DNA of 64,000 bases from Lepas anatifera (Eukaryota; Arthropoda; Thecostraca; Lepadidae): NCBI GenBank assembly GCA_034440635.1, contig JAOTON010001676.1:434001-498000 (forward strand). Direction: 5' to 3'. Below the pieces are notes generated by a model. That model saw only the letters and a program-made list of their open reading frames with translations, was not told the DNA's origin and made no database searches. A program made the translations under genes and the position numbers. Positions 35,413 through 46,424 of this stretch are shown here, piece by piece. Position 1 is the stretch's first letter. Each line of letters starts with the position of its first letter.

Positions 35413-36720
35413 GTGCGGCTATTTGGACTGCAGTGCGGCTGTCTGGGCTACAGTGCGGCTGTCTAGGGTACAGTGCGGCTGTCTGGGGTACAGTGCGGCT
35501 ATTTCGACTGCAGTGCGGCTATTTGGACTGCAGTGTGGCTGTCTAGGGTGCAGTGCGGCCATTTCGACTGCAGTGCGGCTATTTGGACTGCAGTGCGGCT
35601 GTCTAGGGTACAGTGCGGCTGTCTAGGGTACAGTGCGGCTATTTCGACTAAAGTGCGGCTATTTGGACTGCAGTGCGGCTGTCTAGGCTCCGGTGCGGCT
35701 GTTTGGGATACAGTGCGGCTGTCTAGGGTACAGTGCGGCTGTCTGGGCTACAGTACGGCTGTCTGGGGTACAGTGCGGCTATTTGACCGCAGTGCGGCTA
35801 TTTGGACTGCAGTGCGGCTGTCTAGGTACAGTGTGGCTGTCTAGGGTACAGTGCGGCCATTTCGACTGCAGTGCGGCTATTTGGACTACAGTGCGGCTGT
35901 CTAGGCTACAGTGCGGCTGTCTAGGCTACAGTGCGGCCATTTCGACTGCAGTGCGGCTATTTGGACTGCAGTGCGGCTGTCTAGGGTACAGTGCGGCTAT
36001 TTCGACTAAAGTGCGGCTATTTGGACTGCAGTGCGGCTGTCTAGGCTCCGGTGCGGCTGTTTGGGGTACAGTGCGGCTGTCTGGGCTACAGTGCGGATGT
36101 CTGGGGTACAGTGCGGCTATTTGACCGCAGTGCGGCTATTTGGACTGCAGTGCGGCTGTCTAGGGTACAGTGCGGCTGTCTAGGGTACAGTGCGGCTATT
36201 TCGACTGCAGTGCGGCTATTTGGACTGCAGTGCGGCTGTCTAGGCTCCGGTGCGGCTGTTTGGGATACAGTGCGGCTGTCTAGGGTACAGTGCGGCTGTC
36301 TGGGCTACAGTGCGGCTGTCTGGGGTACAGTGCGGCTATTTCGACCACAGTGCGGCTATTTGGACTGCAGTGCGGCTGTCTAGGCTACAGTGCGGCTGTC
36401 TAGGGTACAGTGCGGCTATTTCGACTGCAGTGCGGCTATTGGGACAGCAGTGCGGCTGTCTAGGGTACAGTGCGGCTGTCTAGGGTACAGTGCGGCTATT
36501 TCGACTGTAGTGCGGCTATTTGGACTGCAGTGCAGCTGTCTAGGGTACAGTGCGGCTATTTCGACTGCAGTGCGGCTATGTGGACTGCAGTGCGGCTGTC
36601 TAGGCTCCGGTGCGGCTGTCTGGGCTACAGCGCGGCTATTTGGACTGCAGTGCGGCTGTCTAGGCTGCGGTGCGGCTGTCTGGGCTACAGTGCGGCTGTC
36701 TGGGCTACAGTGCGGCTATT

Positions 36721-36940
36721 TGTATTTGTATTTATTCACTTAGGTCAGCAACAGGTATCTGGCCCAATTACAGCTGAAGTCATGGACATAAAAGAAAACA
36801 CTAGATGAGTATTTACAATGAAATATCTCCTATTGGTGGTAAAGGGACACAATGACTATAAATATCAGGTAAAACACATTCAAAACGGTAAAAGTATGAC
36901 TTAAAGTGGACTGCCTAAAGTGGACTTACAGTGGACTGCA
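36721..36940. repeat. 220-bp satellite spacer unit 5
   Basis: Nearly identical to unit 1; the last copy. Confidence 0.95.
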
Positions 36941-38310
36941 GTGCGGCTATTTGGACTGAAGTGCGGCTGTCTAGACTGCGGTGCGGCTGTCTGGGCTACA
37001 GTGCGGCTGTCCGGGGTACAGTGCGGCTATTTGGACTGCAGTGCGGCTGCCTGGGCTACAGTGCGGCTGTCTGGGCTACAGTGCGGCTGTCTGGGCTACA
37101 GTTCGGCTGTCTGGGGTACAGTGCGGCTGTCTATACTGCGGTGCGGCTGTCTGGGCTACAGTGCGGCTGTTTGGGGTACGGTGCGGCTGTCTAGGCTGCG
37201 GTACGGCTGTCTGGGCTACAGTGCGGCTGTCTGGGGTACAGTGCGGCTGTCTGGGGTACAGTGCGGCTATTTGGACTGCCGTGCGGCTACTTGGACTGCA
37301 GTGCGGCTGTCTGGGGCTAGAGTGCAGCTGTCGGGGTTGCAGTGTGGCTATTTGGACTGCGGTGCGGCTATTTGGACTGCAGTATGGCTATTTGGACTGC
37401 AATGCGACTGTATAGGCTACAGTGCAGCTATTTCGGCTGCAGTGTGGCTATTTGTACTGCAGTGCAGCTGTCTAGGCTACAGTACGGCTATTTGGACTGC
37501 AGTGCGGCTATTTGGACTGCAGTGCGGCTGCCTAGGCTACAGTGCGGCTGTCTAGGCTACAGTGCGGCTATTTCGGCTGCATTGCGGCTGTCTGGGGCTA
37601 CAGTGCGGCTGTATAGGCTACAGTCCGGCTATTTGGACAGCAGTGTGGCTGTCTAGGCTACAGTGCGGCTGTCTAGGCTACAGTGCGGCTATTTCGGCTG
37701 CAGTGTGGCTATTTGAGCTGCAGTGTGGCTGTCTAGGCTACAGTGAGGCTATTTCGGCTGCAGTGTGGCTATTTGGACTGCAGTGCGGCTGTCTAGGCTA
37801 CAGTGCGGCTGTCTGTCTAGGCTACAGTGCGGCTATTTCGGCTGCAGTGTGGCTATTTGGACTGCAGTGTGGCTGTCTAGGCTACAGTGCGGCTATTTCG
37901 GCTGCAGTGTGGCTATTTGGACTGCAGTGTGGCTGTCTAGGCTACAGTGCGGCTATTTCGGCTGCAGTGTGGCTATTTGGACTGCAGTGTGGCTATTACG
38001 GCTGTAGTGTGGCTATTTGGACTGCAGTGTGGCTGTCTAGGCTACAGTGCGGCTGTCTAGGCTACAGTACGGCTATTTCGGCTGCAGTGTGGCTATTTCG
38101 GCTGTAGTGTGGCTATTTGGACTGCAGTGTGGCTGTCTAGGCTCCGGTGCGGCTATCTAGGCTACAGTGCGGCTATTTCGGCTGCAGTGTGGCTATTTGG
38201 ACTGCAGTGCGGCTGTCTAGGGCTACAGTGCGGCTGTCTGGGCTACAGTGCGGCTATTTCGGCTGCAGTGTGGCTATTTGGACTGCGGTGTGGCTGTCCG
38301 GACCGCCGCT

Positions 38311-39649
38311 AAGGTATGCAATGGTGGTAATTCAATGGCCGTACGAGCCGTCCCAACACCGTGTCCTTCTCGCCGGGCGGCCCAGAAAACTAAGCAGCGC
38401 ACCCTCTTACTTTAACAGCATTACAGCCCACACCTGCTCAGCACATCCGTAGGCAGCAAAATTTCGCTTCGCAGGGGTTCTGCATAAAACTCGATTTCTA
38501 CAACCAACAGTAAAACGTTCCTGGTCCTCGTGCGCCACTGCGAAATGTCAGCTAACAATCCCAGCCACTGCTGATTACACAAGCGAAGCACGTTCGCACG
38601 GTGTGGCGAGGCGTGGAAGAGCAAACACGCGTACAGGCACAAGAGTACACACGCACACCTGGGTGTCGCCTCGGTGGCATTGGATCTAGAGAGAAGTGAC
38701 AAGGCTGATGTACAACTCACCACTAACTCAAGCACGGGAACAGCCACTAACGCAAAGAGTACTTCACCGTAGAAAGGCCTTTTAAATACAATATATGAAA
38801 TATTTCGCTTGAACCGGCTTGAACAAACAGTTTCATAGAAAAAATACTAAGGCAACCATGGTTAACCTCTCCTGAACTCAATTTTGACCTAACCCACACG
38901 TTACCCATATGATTTTGATCTCTCTTCCTAAGAGCTCTTATTGGACACCCAACAATTTATTTTAGTTTCGCAATTTGAGTTTCCACGATATGACTGGGGT
39001 GAGACAAATGCTCCCCCCGCCTTGCGGGCGCGGAACAGCATGGACTCCAGCAAAGTGCCAGTTATGGAAAGACAGTTTGACTCTCGACAGGAGAAGTCTC
39101 CAAATGGAGAGGAGCAGCAAGCCCCTAAGACAGCAGAGGAGCAACTCATGCACCACACAACCAAACATAACGTAATATAACTAAAGTGGTTCATATAATT
39201 TATCTTTGTCTCGTCAAGAGCTTCCGGACGTCACCCGCAATCTTTTTAGCTTGTCTAAGAAACAAGATGCAGGCAAGGTGCAAAATACGCCCCCTCCAAT
39301 GGGGTACGTCACGCGCGACCCCAGGTGAGTAGAGTTAAGATGGAATTAGCTTAGTGCACTAGAGGAGAAAGCATGGTGCTGGTGCACAAACCAGAATATG
39401 TGGGTGGGCAGAAGAAAATAGGGACCAGAGAGTGTCATGCTGTGAGCATACATATGAGGGTAGGAAAAGACGGGAAAGAGAAGAGGGCAGATCATTAGTG
39501 GGCGATCAGATGGGATCGAAAATGGAAGAAAAGAAGTGAGCAAAGCGCAAATAGGCAGACAGATGAGATGTGGAAGGATGAACAAGACAAGAGGGCAGGT
39601 CAGAGATAGGCAATTCAATAGAGACGGGTATTGCAGCCAAGAAAAGAGG
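38311..39649. other. Non-coding stretch
   Basis: GC-balanced at 38.3-38.8 kb, AT-rich afterwards, purine-rich from 39.3 kb as the next minisatellite begins. Open frames of 65-108 codons exist on both strands but none is recognisable. Confidence 0.45.
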
Positions 39650-41652
39650 CACGGTGGGAGGCAATGAGACGGAGCATTGGTGGGCAGTTAGATACGGCCG
39701 GACAGGAGAGATGAGAAAGGGGGCAGGGGACTGGTGGGCAGTTAGATACGGCCGGACAGGACAGATGAGAATGGGGGCCGGGGACTGGTGGGCAGTTAGA
39801 TACGGCCGGACGGGACAGATGAGAATGGGGGCCGGGGACTGGTGGGAAGTTAGATACGGCTGGACAGCACAGATGAGAATGAGGGCCGGGGACTGGTGGG
39901 CAGTTAGATACGGCCGGACAGGACAGATGAGAATGGGAGCCGGGGACTGGTGGGCAGTCAGATACGGCCGGACACGTCATATAAGAATGGGGGCCGGAGA
40001 CTGGTGGGCAGTTAGATACGGCCGGGCACGAAATATAAGAATGGGGGCAGGGGACTGGTGGGCAGTTAGATACGGCCGGACAGGAGACATGAGAATGGGG
40101 GCCGGGAACTGGTGGACAGTCAGATACGGCCGGACACGTGATATAAGAATGGGGGCCGGAGACTGGTGGGCAGTCATATACGGCCGGGCACACAAGAAGG
40201 GAGGACAGAACACTGGTGGGGAGGCAGATACGGCTGGACAGGGCAGACAAAAAAGAGGACAGAACACTGGTGGGGATGCAGATACGGCTGGACAGGGCAG
40301 ACAAGAAGGGAGGACAGAACACTGGTGGGGATGCAGATACGTTCGGACGTGGCAGAGAAGAAGAGAGGAATGAACACTGGTGGGGAGTTAGATACGTTCA
40401 GACGTGGCAGAGAAGAAGGGAGAACAGAGCACTGGTGGGGATGCAAATACGTTCGGATGTGGCAGAGAAGAAGGGAGGACAGACCACTGGTGGGGAGGCA
40501 GATACGTTCGGACGTGGCAGAGAAGAAGAGAGGACAGAACACTGGTGGGGAGGCAGATACGTTCGGACGTGGCAGACAAGAAGGGAGGACAGAACACTGG
40601 TTGGGAGGCAGTTACGTTCGGACGTTGCAGACAAGAAGGGAGGACAGAGCACTGGTGGGAATGCAGATATGTTCGGACGTGGCAGACAAGGAGGGAGGAC
40701 AGAACACTGGTGGGGAGGCAAATACGTTCGGATGTGGCAGAGCAGAAGGGAGGACAGAACACTGGTGGGGAGGCAGATACGTTTGGACGTGAAAGACAAG
40801 AAGGGAGGACAGAACACTGGTGTGTATGCAGATATGTTCGGATGTGGCAGAGAAGAAGAAAGGACAGAACAGTGGTGGGGGGGGCAGATACGGCTGGACG
40901 GGGTAGAGAAGAAGGGAGGACAGAACACTGGTGTGGAGCCAGATACGGCTGGACAGGGCAGACAAGAAGGGAAGACAGAACACTGGTGGGTATACAGATA
41001 CGTTCGCATGTTGCAGATAAGAATGGAGGATAGAACACTGGTGGGGGAGGCAGATACGTTCAAACGTGGCAGAGAAGAAGGGAGGACAGAACACTGGTGG
41101 GGAGGCAGATACGTTCGGAGACGGCAAACAAGAAGGGAAGACAGAACACTGGTGAGGATCCAGATACGTTCGGACGGGGCAGACAAAAAAGAGGACAGAA
41201 CACTGGTGGGGAGGCAGATACGGCTGGACGGGCAGAGAAGAAATGAGGACAGAACACTGGTGTGGAGGCAGAAGCGGCTGGAAAGGGCACACAAGAGGGG
41301 AGGACAAAACACTGGTGATGATCCAGATACGTTCAGACGGGGCAGAGAAGAAGGGAGGACAGAACACTGGTGGGGAGGCAGATACGTTCAAACGTGGCAG
41401 AGAAGAAGGAAGAAGGGAGGACAGAACACTGGTGGGGAGGCAGATACATTTGGACGTGGCAGAGAAGAAGAGAGGACAGAACACTGGTGGGGAGGCACAT
41501 ACGGCTGGACAGGGCAGACAAGAAGGGAGGACAGAACACTGGTGGGAGGCAGATACGTTCGGACGTGGCAGACAAGAAGGGAGGACAGAACACTGGTGGG
41601 GAGGCAGATACGTTCGGATGTGGCAGAGAAGAAGGGAGGACAGAACACCGGT
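39650..41652. repeat. 54/55-bp minisatellite, left block
   Basis: About 37 units. The first ten or so are 54 bp (GGGCAGTTAGATACGGCCGG... ending GGGGACTGGT). The rest are 55 bp (GGGGAGGCAGATACGTTCGG... ending AGAACACTGGT). In the 54-bp part one frame gives an 18-residue repeat. In the 55-bp part all forward frames stay open, giving shadows of up to about 480 codons. The array stops within a unit at 41652, where a TIR element begins, and resumes at 44443. Confidence 0.96.
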
Positions 41653-42289
41653 GCACATAGGCCCTAAATGCCTCCGTCCGTGGCCAATATTACTTTTCGT
41701 GGAAAACTCCTTCGCAATACCGCAAATTCCCCCGATTTTTGGACAAAGGAGCTCATTTGATAGATAATTGAACAGCGCATAAAACTTGCATTCGACATAT
41801 AGGTTTTATTTTACATGGGCGTAATCAGAACAGTGAAAAGAGGGGCATTTGGAGCAACTTAATCCAGCCCAAGGTGTCCGTAAAATATTTTGCAGATGTT
41901 GTCGTGGCGCCATGAATTGTGACCGAATTGTAGTTTGAAACACTGCAAACAATAAACATGTAATCCATGAACAACGATACAGCAATCTTGGTCTGCCATA
42001 AATTCATAAGCGTCACCACGAACAACAAAACGGGAGGCATCATAAATGTGTATTTGAGCTTGGTTTTTCTTTCTAAGCCAGCTTTTTGGTATAATTGTAG
42101 TACCTTTTCTGCGTGGGAATGTTCTTTTATAACCGGTATTCGAGTGATTATTAACAACCACACTGGAGAGGGGTCCGACATTAACGCGCACAGGATGGGG
42201 GGCTGGTAAGCCCCCTGAGATATCAGAAACTTAGAGGCTGAAGAAATGCCGATTGGGGGGTGGTTGGGGGCCATGGTGATCTTCATCAT

Positions 42290-42775
42290 AACTAATTTTC
42301 ATTGACCTAGGTGTATATTGTCAAGGTCAAACGAGGTCATAAAGGTCAAATTTTGGCCATGCTTGGGACCTGTTGGGAAATGCCCTGATAATGCGTGGAA
42401 AAAGCCGGGAGTAAGCTAAAGCCGGGCCACGGTCATAGACTTGTGTCGCAAAGAATCTTTCCTTCATTTTTGAGGTCTAGGTCATTCAAGGTCATCGACC
42501 TATGATGTCACAATATGGTATATTCCCTATTATGCACACTTATAGTAGCACTATAGCAAACTTGTGCTGGAAAGGAGGATTGACCTTTACCCATGATCTT
42601 TAACCTTGACCTTTGACCTTGAACTTACAACTGGGTTACCTTTACTATGACGTCATAGCATAATATACGCCAGACTGGGACACGTAAAGCACCGGGGTCA
42701 ATGACCTTGAAATTGCTGGTATGACTTTGAACTTTGACCTCGACCTTCACGTGAGGTGACCTTGACATATCATCC
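42290..42775. other. AGGTCA / TGACGTCA-rich module
   Basis: More than a dozen AGGTCA or TGACCT half-sites in about 480 bp, many as AAGGTCA. A perfect TGACGTCA lies at 42648-42655. A (TA)n tract follows directly. It is similar in composition and layout to 13440-13666. This could be a repeat-borne cluster of nuclear-receptor-type sites or merely a decayed tandem repeat. Confidence 0.5.
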
Positions 42776-42776
42776 C

Positions 42777-42778
<2 letters not shown>

Positions 42779-42824
<46 letters not shown>

Positions 42825-42847
42825 TTATTATATATATATATGTATAT
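42779..42847. repeat. (TA)n microsatellite
   Basis: TA dinucleotides with one TTATTTATT interruption near 42821-42829. Confidence 0.95.
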
Positions 42848-44404
42848 GACATATATGACGCTATATGTTACTGTGACGTCACCACTTGGTCTCCAATGCA
42901 AGCGAGCCGGTTCAACTGCGCGGTCGCGGCGATTTCAAAATGTAGGTCTGACTTTAGAAGCCTATAAATCAAACAGCTTTCGACAAATTTTCAAAATTAT
43001 TTCACTATTCGACGCGCTGTTAAATTTTCTCAAATGCAACCGATTCCAGTGTTTTGGCTACGAGCAGTTCTCCGGCCATCCCGGAAAAAAATAGTTGGGA
43101 GAGTATCCGAGGCCCCTCCATTGCGCGTGTTAACACGCAGAGTCTAAGAAAGGGGTAGAATATATCCCTACATTGTGTTTCCTCAACAAGGCATATCAAA
43201 ATATCAGACCGTGAAGGTCAGTACGTTTCTCCCCCCGCCCACCCTCCGCTACATAAGATATCGCGGTATCGCCAACTAAGGGACGTAGGTCACCTGAGCA
43301 GCCCGAGCGTCATCTTACGTTAGCTCGTGACAGTGGGAACGGCGAGGAAATTCGATTCCCGATTGGATCCCTAGGACACCTCGGAACTCCAATGGTTACG
43401 GCGACCGTTCATTTGGATGAAAAGGTATGACTTGTATTCACCATATGTGGTTTAACGTGTGTTATGCAGCAAAACAGGATTCTTAGGTATCGTTTTTTTG
43501 CTGTCCCGGCATTGCTTGAAGGTGTTATGATAAATGTCTGAATCCCGGGATCACGAGAGGCTTAATCCCGTGATTGGGGCTTTTGAAAATAGCGGGATAC
43601 CAATCCCGAGATTGACATACTTAGCAGGAACATTTCTCATGCAATAAATGGTTCGTTGTCGGCAGTCCCTCCGGGTATTTGGATAACAGTCAACACAGCC
43701 GTCAATACACAAATTTAGACGGTTATAGTGCTTTGAAATTGTATAAACTAATTTCAGCACTTCTCGGCATTTCTTATAGCGTCGTTCCCTGATAGTTCAC
43801 TCATATTGCTCATTCTTGGCCGGTCCATGCTTCCATTCGGTAACCCACGGCGTTGAGTTAGCACCGCAGCGGCTTGGTTGGAGCCACAACCTGAGTTATT
43901 ATATGCCATCTGGAGCACGGGGCTGCAAGTGGACGCAAGATATTTTGACTTACCCTTGTAGAGCGCATCCTGGGGAATCGTTTGATGGTAGTCTTATGCT
44001 GGGCCGATGCTGGCCAAGTTTTAAATCCCTCTCTTTGTATTTGTAAATCGAACAGTTTTTGAGATATGCAGTATACTGAGAGAATGGTCTATAAAATAGT
44101 TTCCAAAACTATTTTTGCATTATTTTATACCAAAACCCATTGCAAAGGGCACACACAACAGTGGTATTGCCATACTTTGACCTGTTCTTGCTTTCATGGT
44201 CAATTTTAAGCATAATAAAATGTAAGTAGTTTTCGCTGCAGATCTCTGGTCCGCGGGTGGCGCACCCGAGTGCTTACTTCAAGCAACTCTACAAAGACTT
44301 CCAGAGCACGGTTTGTATTTTCCATGCCTGTTTCAAGTGCAGTGAAGAATTATCTATCAGTATATGTGCTCAGGAAATGATTTAGAAAAAGTTGCATTTT
44401 CGTG
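42848..44404. other. Interior of the 38-bp-TIR element, right half
   Basis: Non-coding. A related phrase (ATCCCGGGATCACGAGAGGC, ATCCCGTGATTGGGG, ATCCCGAGATT) recurs at 43541-43615. No transposase motifs were seen on either strand. Confidence 0.5.
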
Positions 44405-44442
44405 ATATTGGCCACGGACGGAGGCATTTAGGGCCTATGTGC

Positions 44443-44690
44443 GGTGGGGAGGCAGATACGTTCGGACGTGGCAGACAAGAAGGGAGGACAGAACACTGGT
44501 TGGGAGGCAGATACGTTCGGACGTTGCAGACAAGAAGGGAGGACAGAGCACTGGTGGGAATGCAGATATGTTCGGACGTGGCAGACAAGGAGGGAGGACA
44601 GAACACTGGTGGGGAGGCAGTTACGGCTGTACAGGGCAGAGAATAAGGCAAGAGAGGGCGCTGTTGGGCAGTCAGATAGGGAGGTAACTA
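44443..44690. repeat. 55-bp minisatellite, right block
   Basis: About four and a half units in the same orientation as 39650-41652. The last part drifts to the 54-bp form (CTGTTGGGCAGTCAGATAGG). Confidence 0.93.
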
Positions 44691-44972
44691 CGTAGACTAG
44701 GGCAGTGGTTTAGGGAGGATTCGACTAAGGGGGCGGGGGTCCGACAACCGCTGGGGCCCCCAGGCCCGAGGCTCCCTTTATAAGCGGGGCCCACCTTCCA
44801 TATTTTTCGTATATTATTTTAACATTATAACATTTGTACAAATACAATTTTGCTAAGCCTTTTTAAGTGTTTGTTCTTCTTTTGTTTATAGCTGGATTTT
44901 TCGATTAAGTGTTGGTAAATTTACGTCACCATATATTAAAGCTGGTTCATACCTCTACGGCCGCGTGGCTAT

Positions 44973-45455
44973 AAGAGCAGCTTTATGGCACATTTTTGGA
45001 ACTCAAATGCTTTTGCGTGCATGATGTTAAACCTGACTCTGCCTCAATTCACCATGGTAATGAGACCGAGTGGCCTCACAAGGTTTGATCATGAAGCTAT
45101 TGAAAGTCAGTCGTTTTGAGCACTAAGAAATGATCCTCTACGGGAAATGATTACCAATTATTTTCAGGTGTCGAATTCATGAACTCTTCAATCAGAAAAT
45201 TTGCAAAGAATTGAAAAGGTAAATGAATCAAAATGCTTTGTAGCACATTTCGGGAAATCAAATGTTGCTGCGGGCATTACGTTAAACCTGGCTCTACCTC
45301 AATTTACTCTGGTAATCAGGTATGAAGTTATTGAAGGTTTTGAGTACGAATAAATGGTCTTCTACGGGAAATGATCACCAATTTTTTTCCGGGTGTCGAA
45401 TTCATTACCTCTTTAATCAGAAAGCTTCCAAAGAAATGGAAAAATGAATAAAAAT
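44973..45455. repeat. Diverged tandem duplication, about 258-bp unit
   Basis: 44973-45230 and 45231-45455 align with small gaps. Shared landmarks are GTTAAACCTG(A/G)CTCT, CTACGGGAAATGAT and GTGTCGAATTCAT. Confidence 0.8.
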
Positions 45456-45457
45456 AC

Positions 45458-45530
45458 AAGGGATATGGGAGTGTGTCCCGCACGCTATACAACCTCTATT
45501 CCGCGGACAGATCCTGCTGAATTCACCAGT
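45458..45530. repeat. Direct repeat, first copy (partner 46038-46105)
   Basis: AAGGGATATGGGAGTGTGTC...CGCTATACAACCTCTATTCC recurs about 580 bp later as AAGGGATATAGGAGTGTGCC...CGCTATATAATACCTATTCC. Confidence 0.75.
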
Positions 45531-46037
45531 TACCTCCTTACCCTTGATATGTTGTAAATGAGCAAATTACCAAGGCAATAGGCGGCCGAGACATCTATCA
45601 CCTTGACCCACCCTGTAATTGTTATTTTCAACCTTCCATACCTTTTTTCTTCTTGGAATTATGTTCATCAGTTTCTGTCATTACCCTTGTTTGTCTGGTT
45701 TCCTACGAAGATACTTGAAAGTGGCTTATTTCAGAATATTTGGGAAGGTAGTTATTGGGGTTAAGCTTATAGATTAAAAACTAGTTGAAGCGCCAAGTGC
45801 CCTGTTCGATTGCTCCCATGAATGCTAACACTAGATTAATTTTTGCCTTTCCTTTGGAACTGGTGCCAGATTGACATGTTTCAATGGATCTATTTTTGGT
45901 ACGCAATGGGCGTAGATACATTTCTTTCCGAGGCATGTGATTTTCAAAAGAAATTGTTTGAGCTCAAGATCTCAAGCGATATCTCTGGATGGTATTCTAG
46001 AATCTAAAAGAAATGGAAAGCAAAAGGACGTTCCATA

Positions 46038-46105
46038 AAAGGGATATAGGAGTGTGCCCTAGACGCTATATAATACCTATTCCCTGGACGGTCCTACTGA
46101 TGAAA
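46038..46105. repeat. Direct repeat, second copy (partner 45458-45530)
   Basis: Second copy of the approximately 70-bp repeat. It ends near CTACTGATGAAATC. Confidence 0.75.
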
Positions 46106-46260
46106 TCGCTCACTTGAAACTCCTCCCCTAGCCATTGGTTGGAGGTCCCGGGGGTTGGGGAAGTCAGTACATCCTTGGAATTTGGGCCTCTGATAGGCTT
46201 TGTATAAGGCTTGTATTGCTGTGCCAGCGTTGAGCCATCCAGGACCACCACCCATCGACC

Positions 46261-46295
46261 TCCCCTCCCCCAACCCCCCTCCCCCGCCCACGCCC
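46261..46295 (-). other. G-quadruplex-prone run (G-rich on minus strand)
   Basis: At least five runs of three or more C on the plus strand within 35 bp (CCCCTCCCCCAACCCCCCTC...). The minus strand therefore carries closely spaced G runs able to form a quadruplex. Confidence 0.7.
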
Positions 46296-46424
46296 ACTGG
46301 GTCGAGAAGAGGTCTCCAGTCTTGTAACACTTGACATGGCGCAAAACCAGTACTTGGGGATCTCCAAAAACAGCACTTTTCTCACAAATTGGTAGGTCCT
46401 TACGTCCCCTAAAACCAGCATTTG

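Larger units (their letters stand above)
33950..38310. repeat. 20-bp satellite array with higher-order structure
   Basis: About 160 units of a 20-bp repeat, main forms CAGTGCGGCTGTCTGGGCTA and CAGTGCGGCTATTTGGACTG. The left part (to 36.9 kb) is broken by five 220-bp units. The middle (35.5-36.7 kb) shows larger mixed repeats that include GGCTCCGGTGCGGCTGTTTG. The right part (37.8-38.0 kb) has three copies of a 60-bp trimer that combines TGTCTAGGCTACAG, TATTTCGGCTGCAG and TATTTGGACTGCAG units. Because 20 is not divisible by three and the unit has no stop, all forward frames stay open and give Cys/Leu-rich shadows (LQCGCLGYSAAVWATVRLSG) of up to about 210 codons. These are not proteins. Confidence 0.97.
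41653..44442. mobile_element. 2.79-kb element with perfect 38-bp TIRs inside the minisatellite
   Basis: Starts GCACATAGGCCCTAAATGCC and ends with the exact reverse complement. The 38 bp at 41653-41690 match 44405-44442 without mismatch. Minisatellite in the same orientation abuts both ends, with GGT on either side (41650-41652 and 44443-44445). That fits a 3-bp target duplication inside one repeat unit. The interior contains an AGGTCA/TGACGTCA-rich stretch, a (TA)n tract and no recognisable transposase, so the element is non-autonomous. A 3-bp duplication is used by PIF/Harbinger and CACTA elements among others; the superfamily is unresolved. Confidence 0.82.
44691..46344. other. Non-coding stretch with local duplications
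   Basis: AT-rich. It holds two sets of direct repeats (separate entries) and no recognisable gene. Confidence 0.5.

Noticed and set aside
33950..38310. Cys/Leu-rich open frames of 70-210 codons in several forward frames
   Set aside because: They are translations of a 20-bp repeat in three frames. The 20-residue period and their overlap show they are repeat shadows, not genes.
38421..38747. Minus-strand 108-codon frame with a hydrophobic start
   Set aside because: It begins MAVPVLELVVSCTSALSLL, which could mimic a signal peptide, but the rest shows no family, and non-coding DNA of this GC content gives such frames by chance.
38928..39194. Overlapping frames on both strands near 39 kb
   Set aside because: No recognisable domain in any frame; possibly the edge of a retroelement but not supportable.
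39654..41767. Long Trp/Arg/Gly-rich frames (up to 483 codons) and their minus-strand counterparts
   Set aside because: They follow from 54- and 55-bp units that lack stops. There is no start context, splice evidence or known domain.
41333..41767. Coding region continuing from the minisatellite into 41653-41767
   Set aside because: The frame runs by chance across the TIR junction at 41652/41653; the two parts have different origins.
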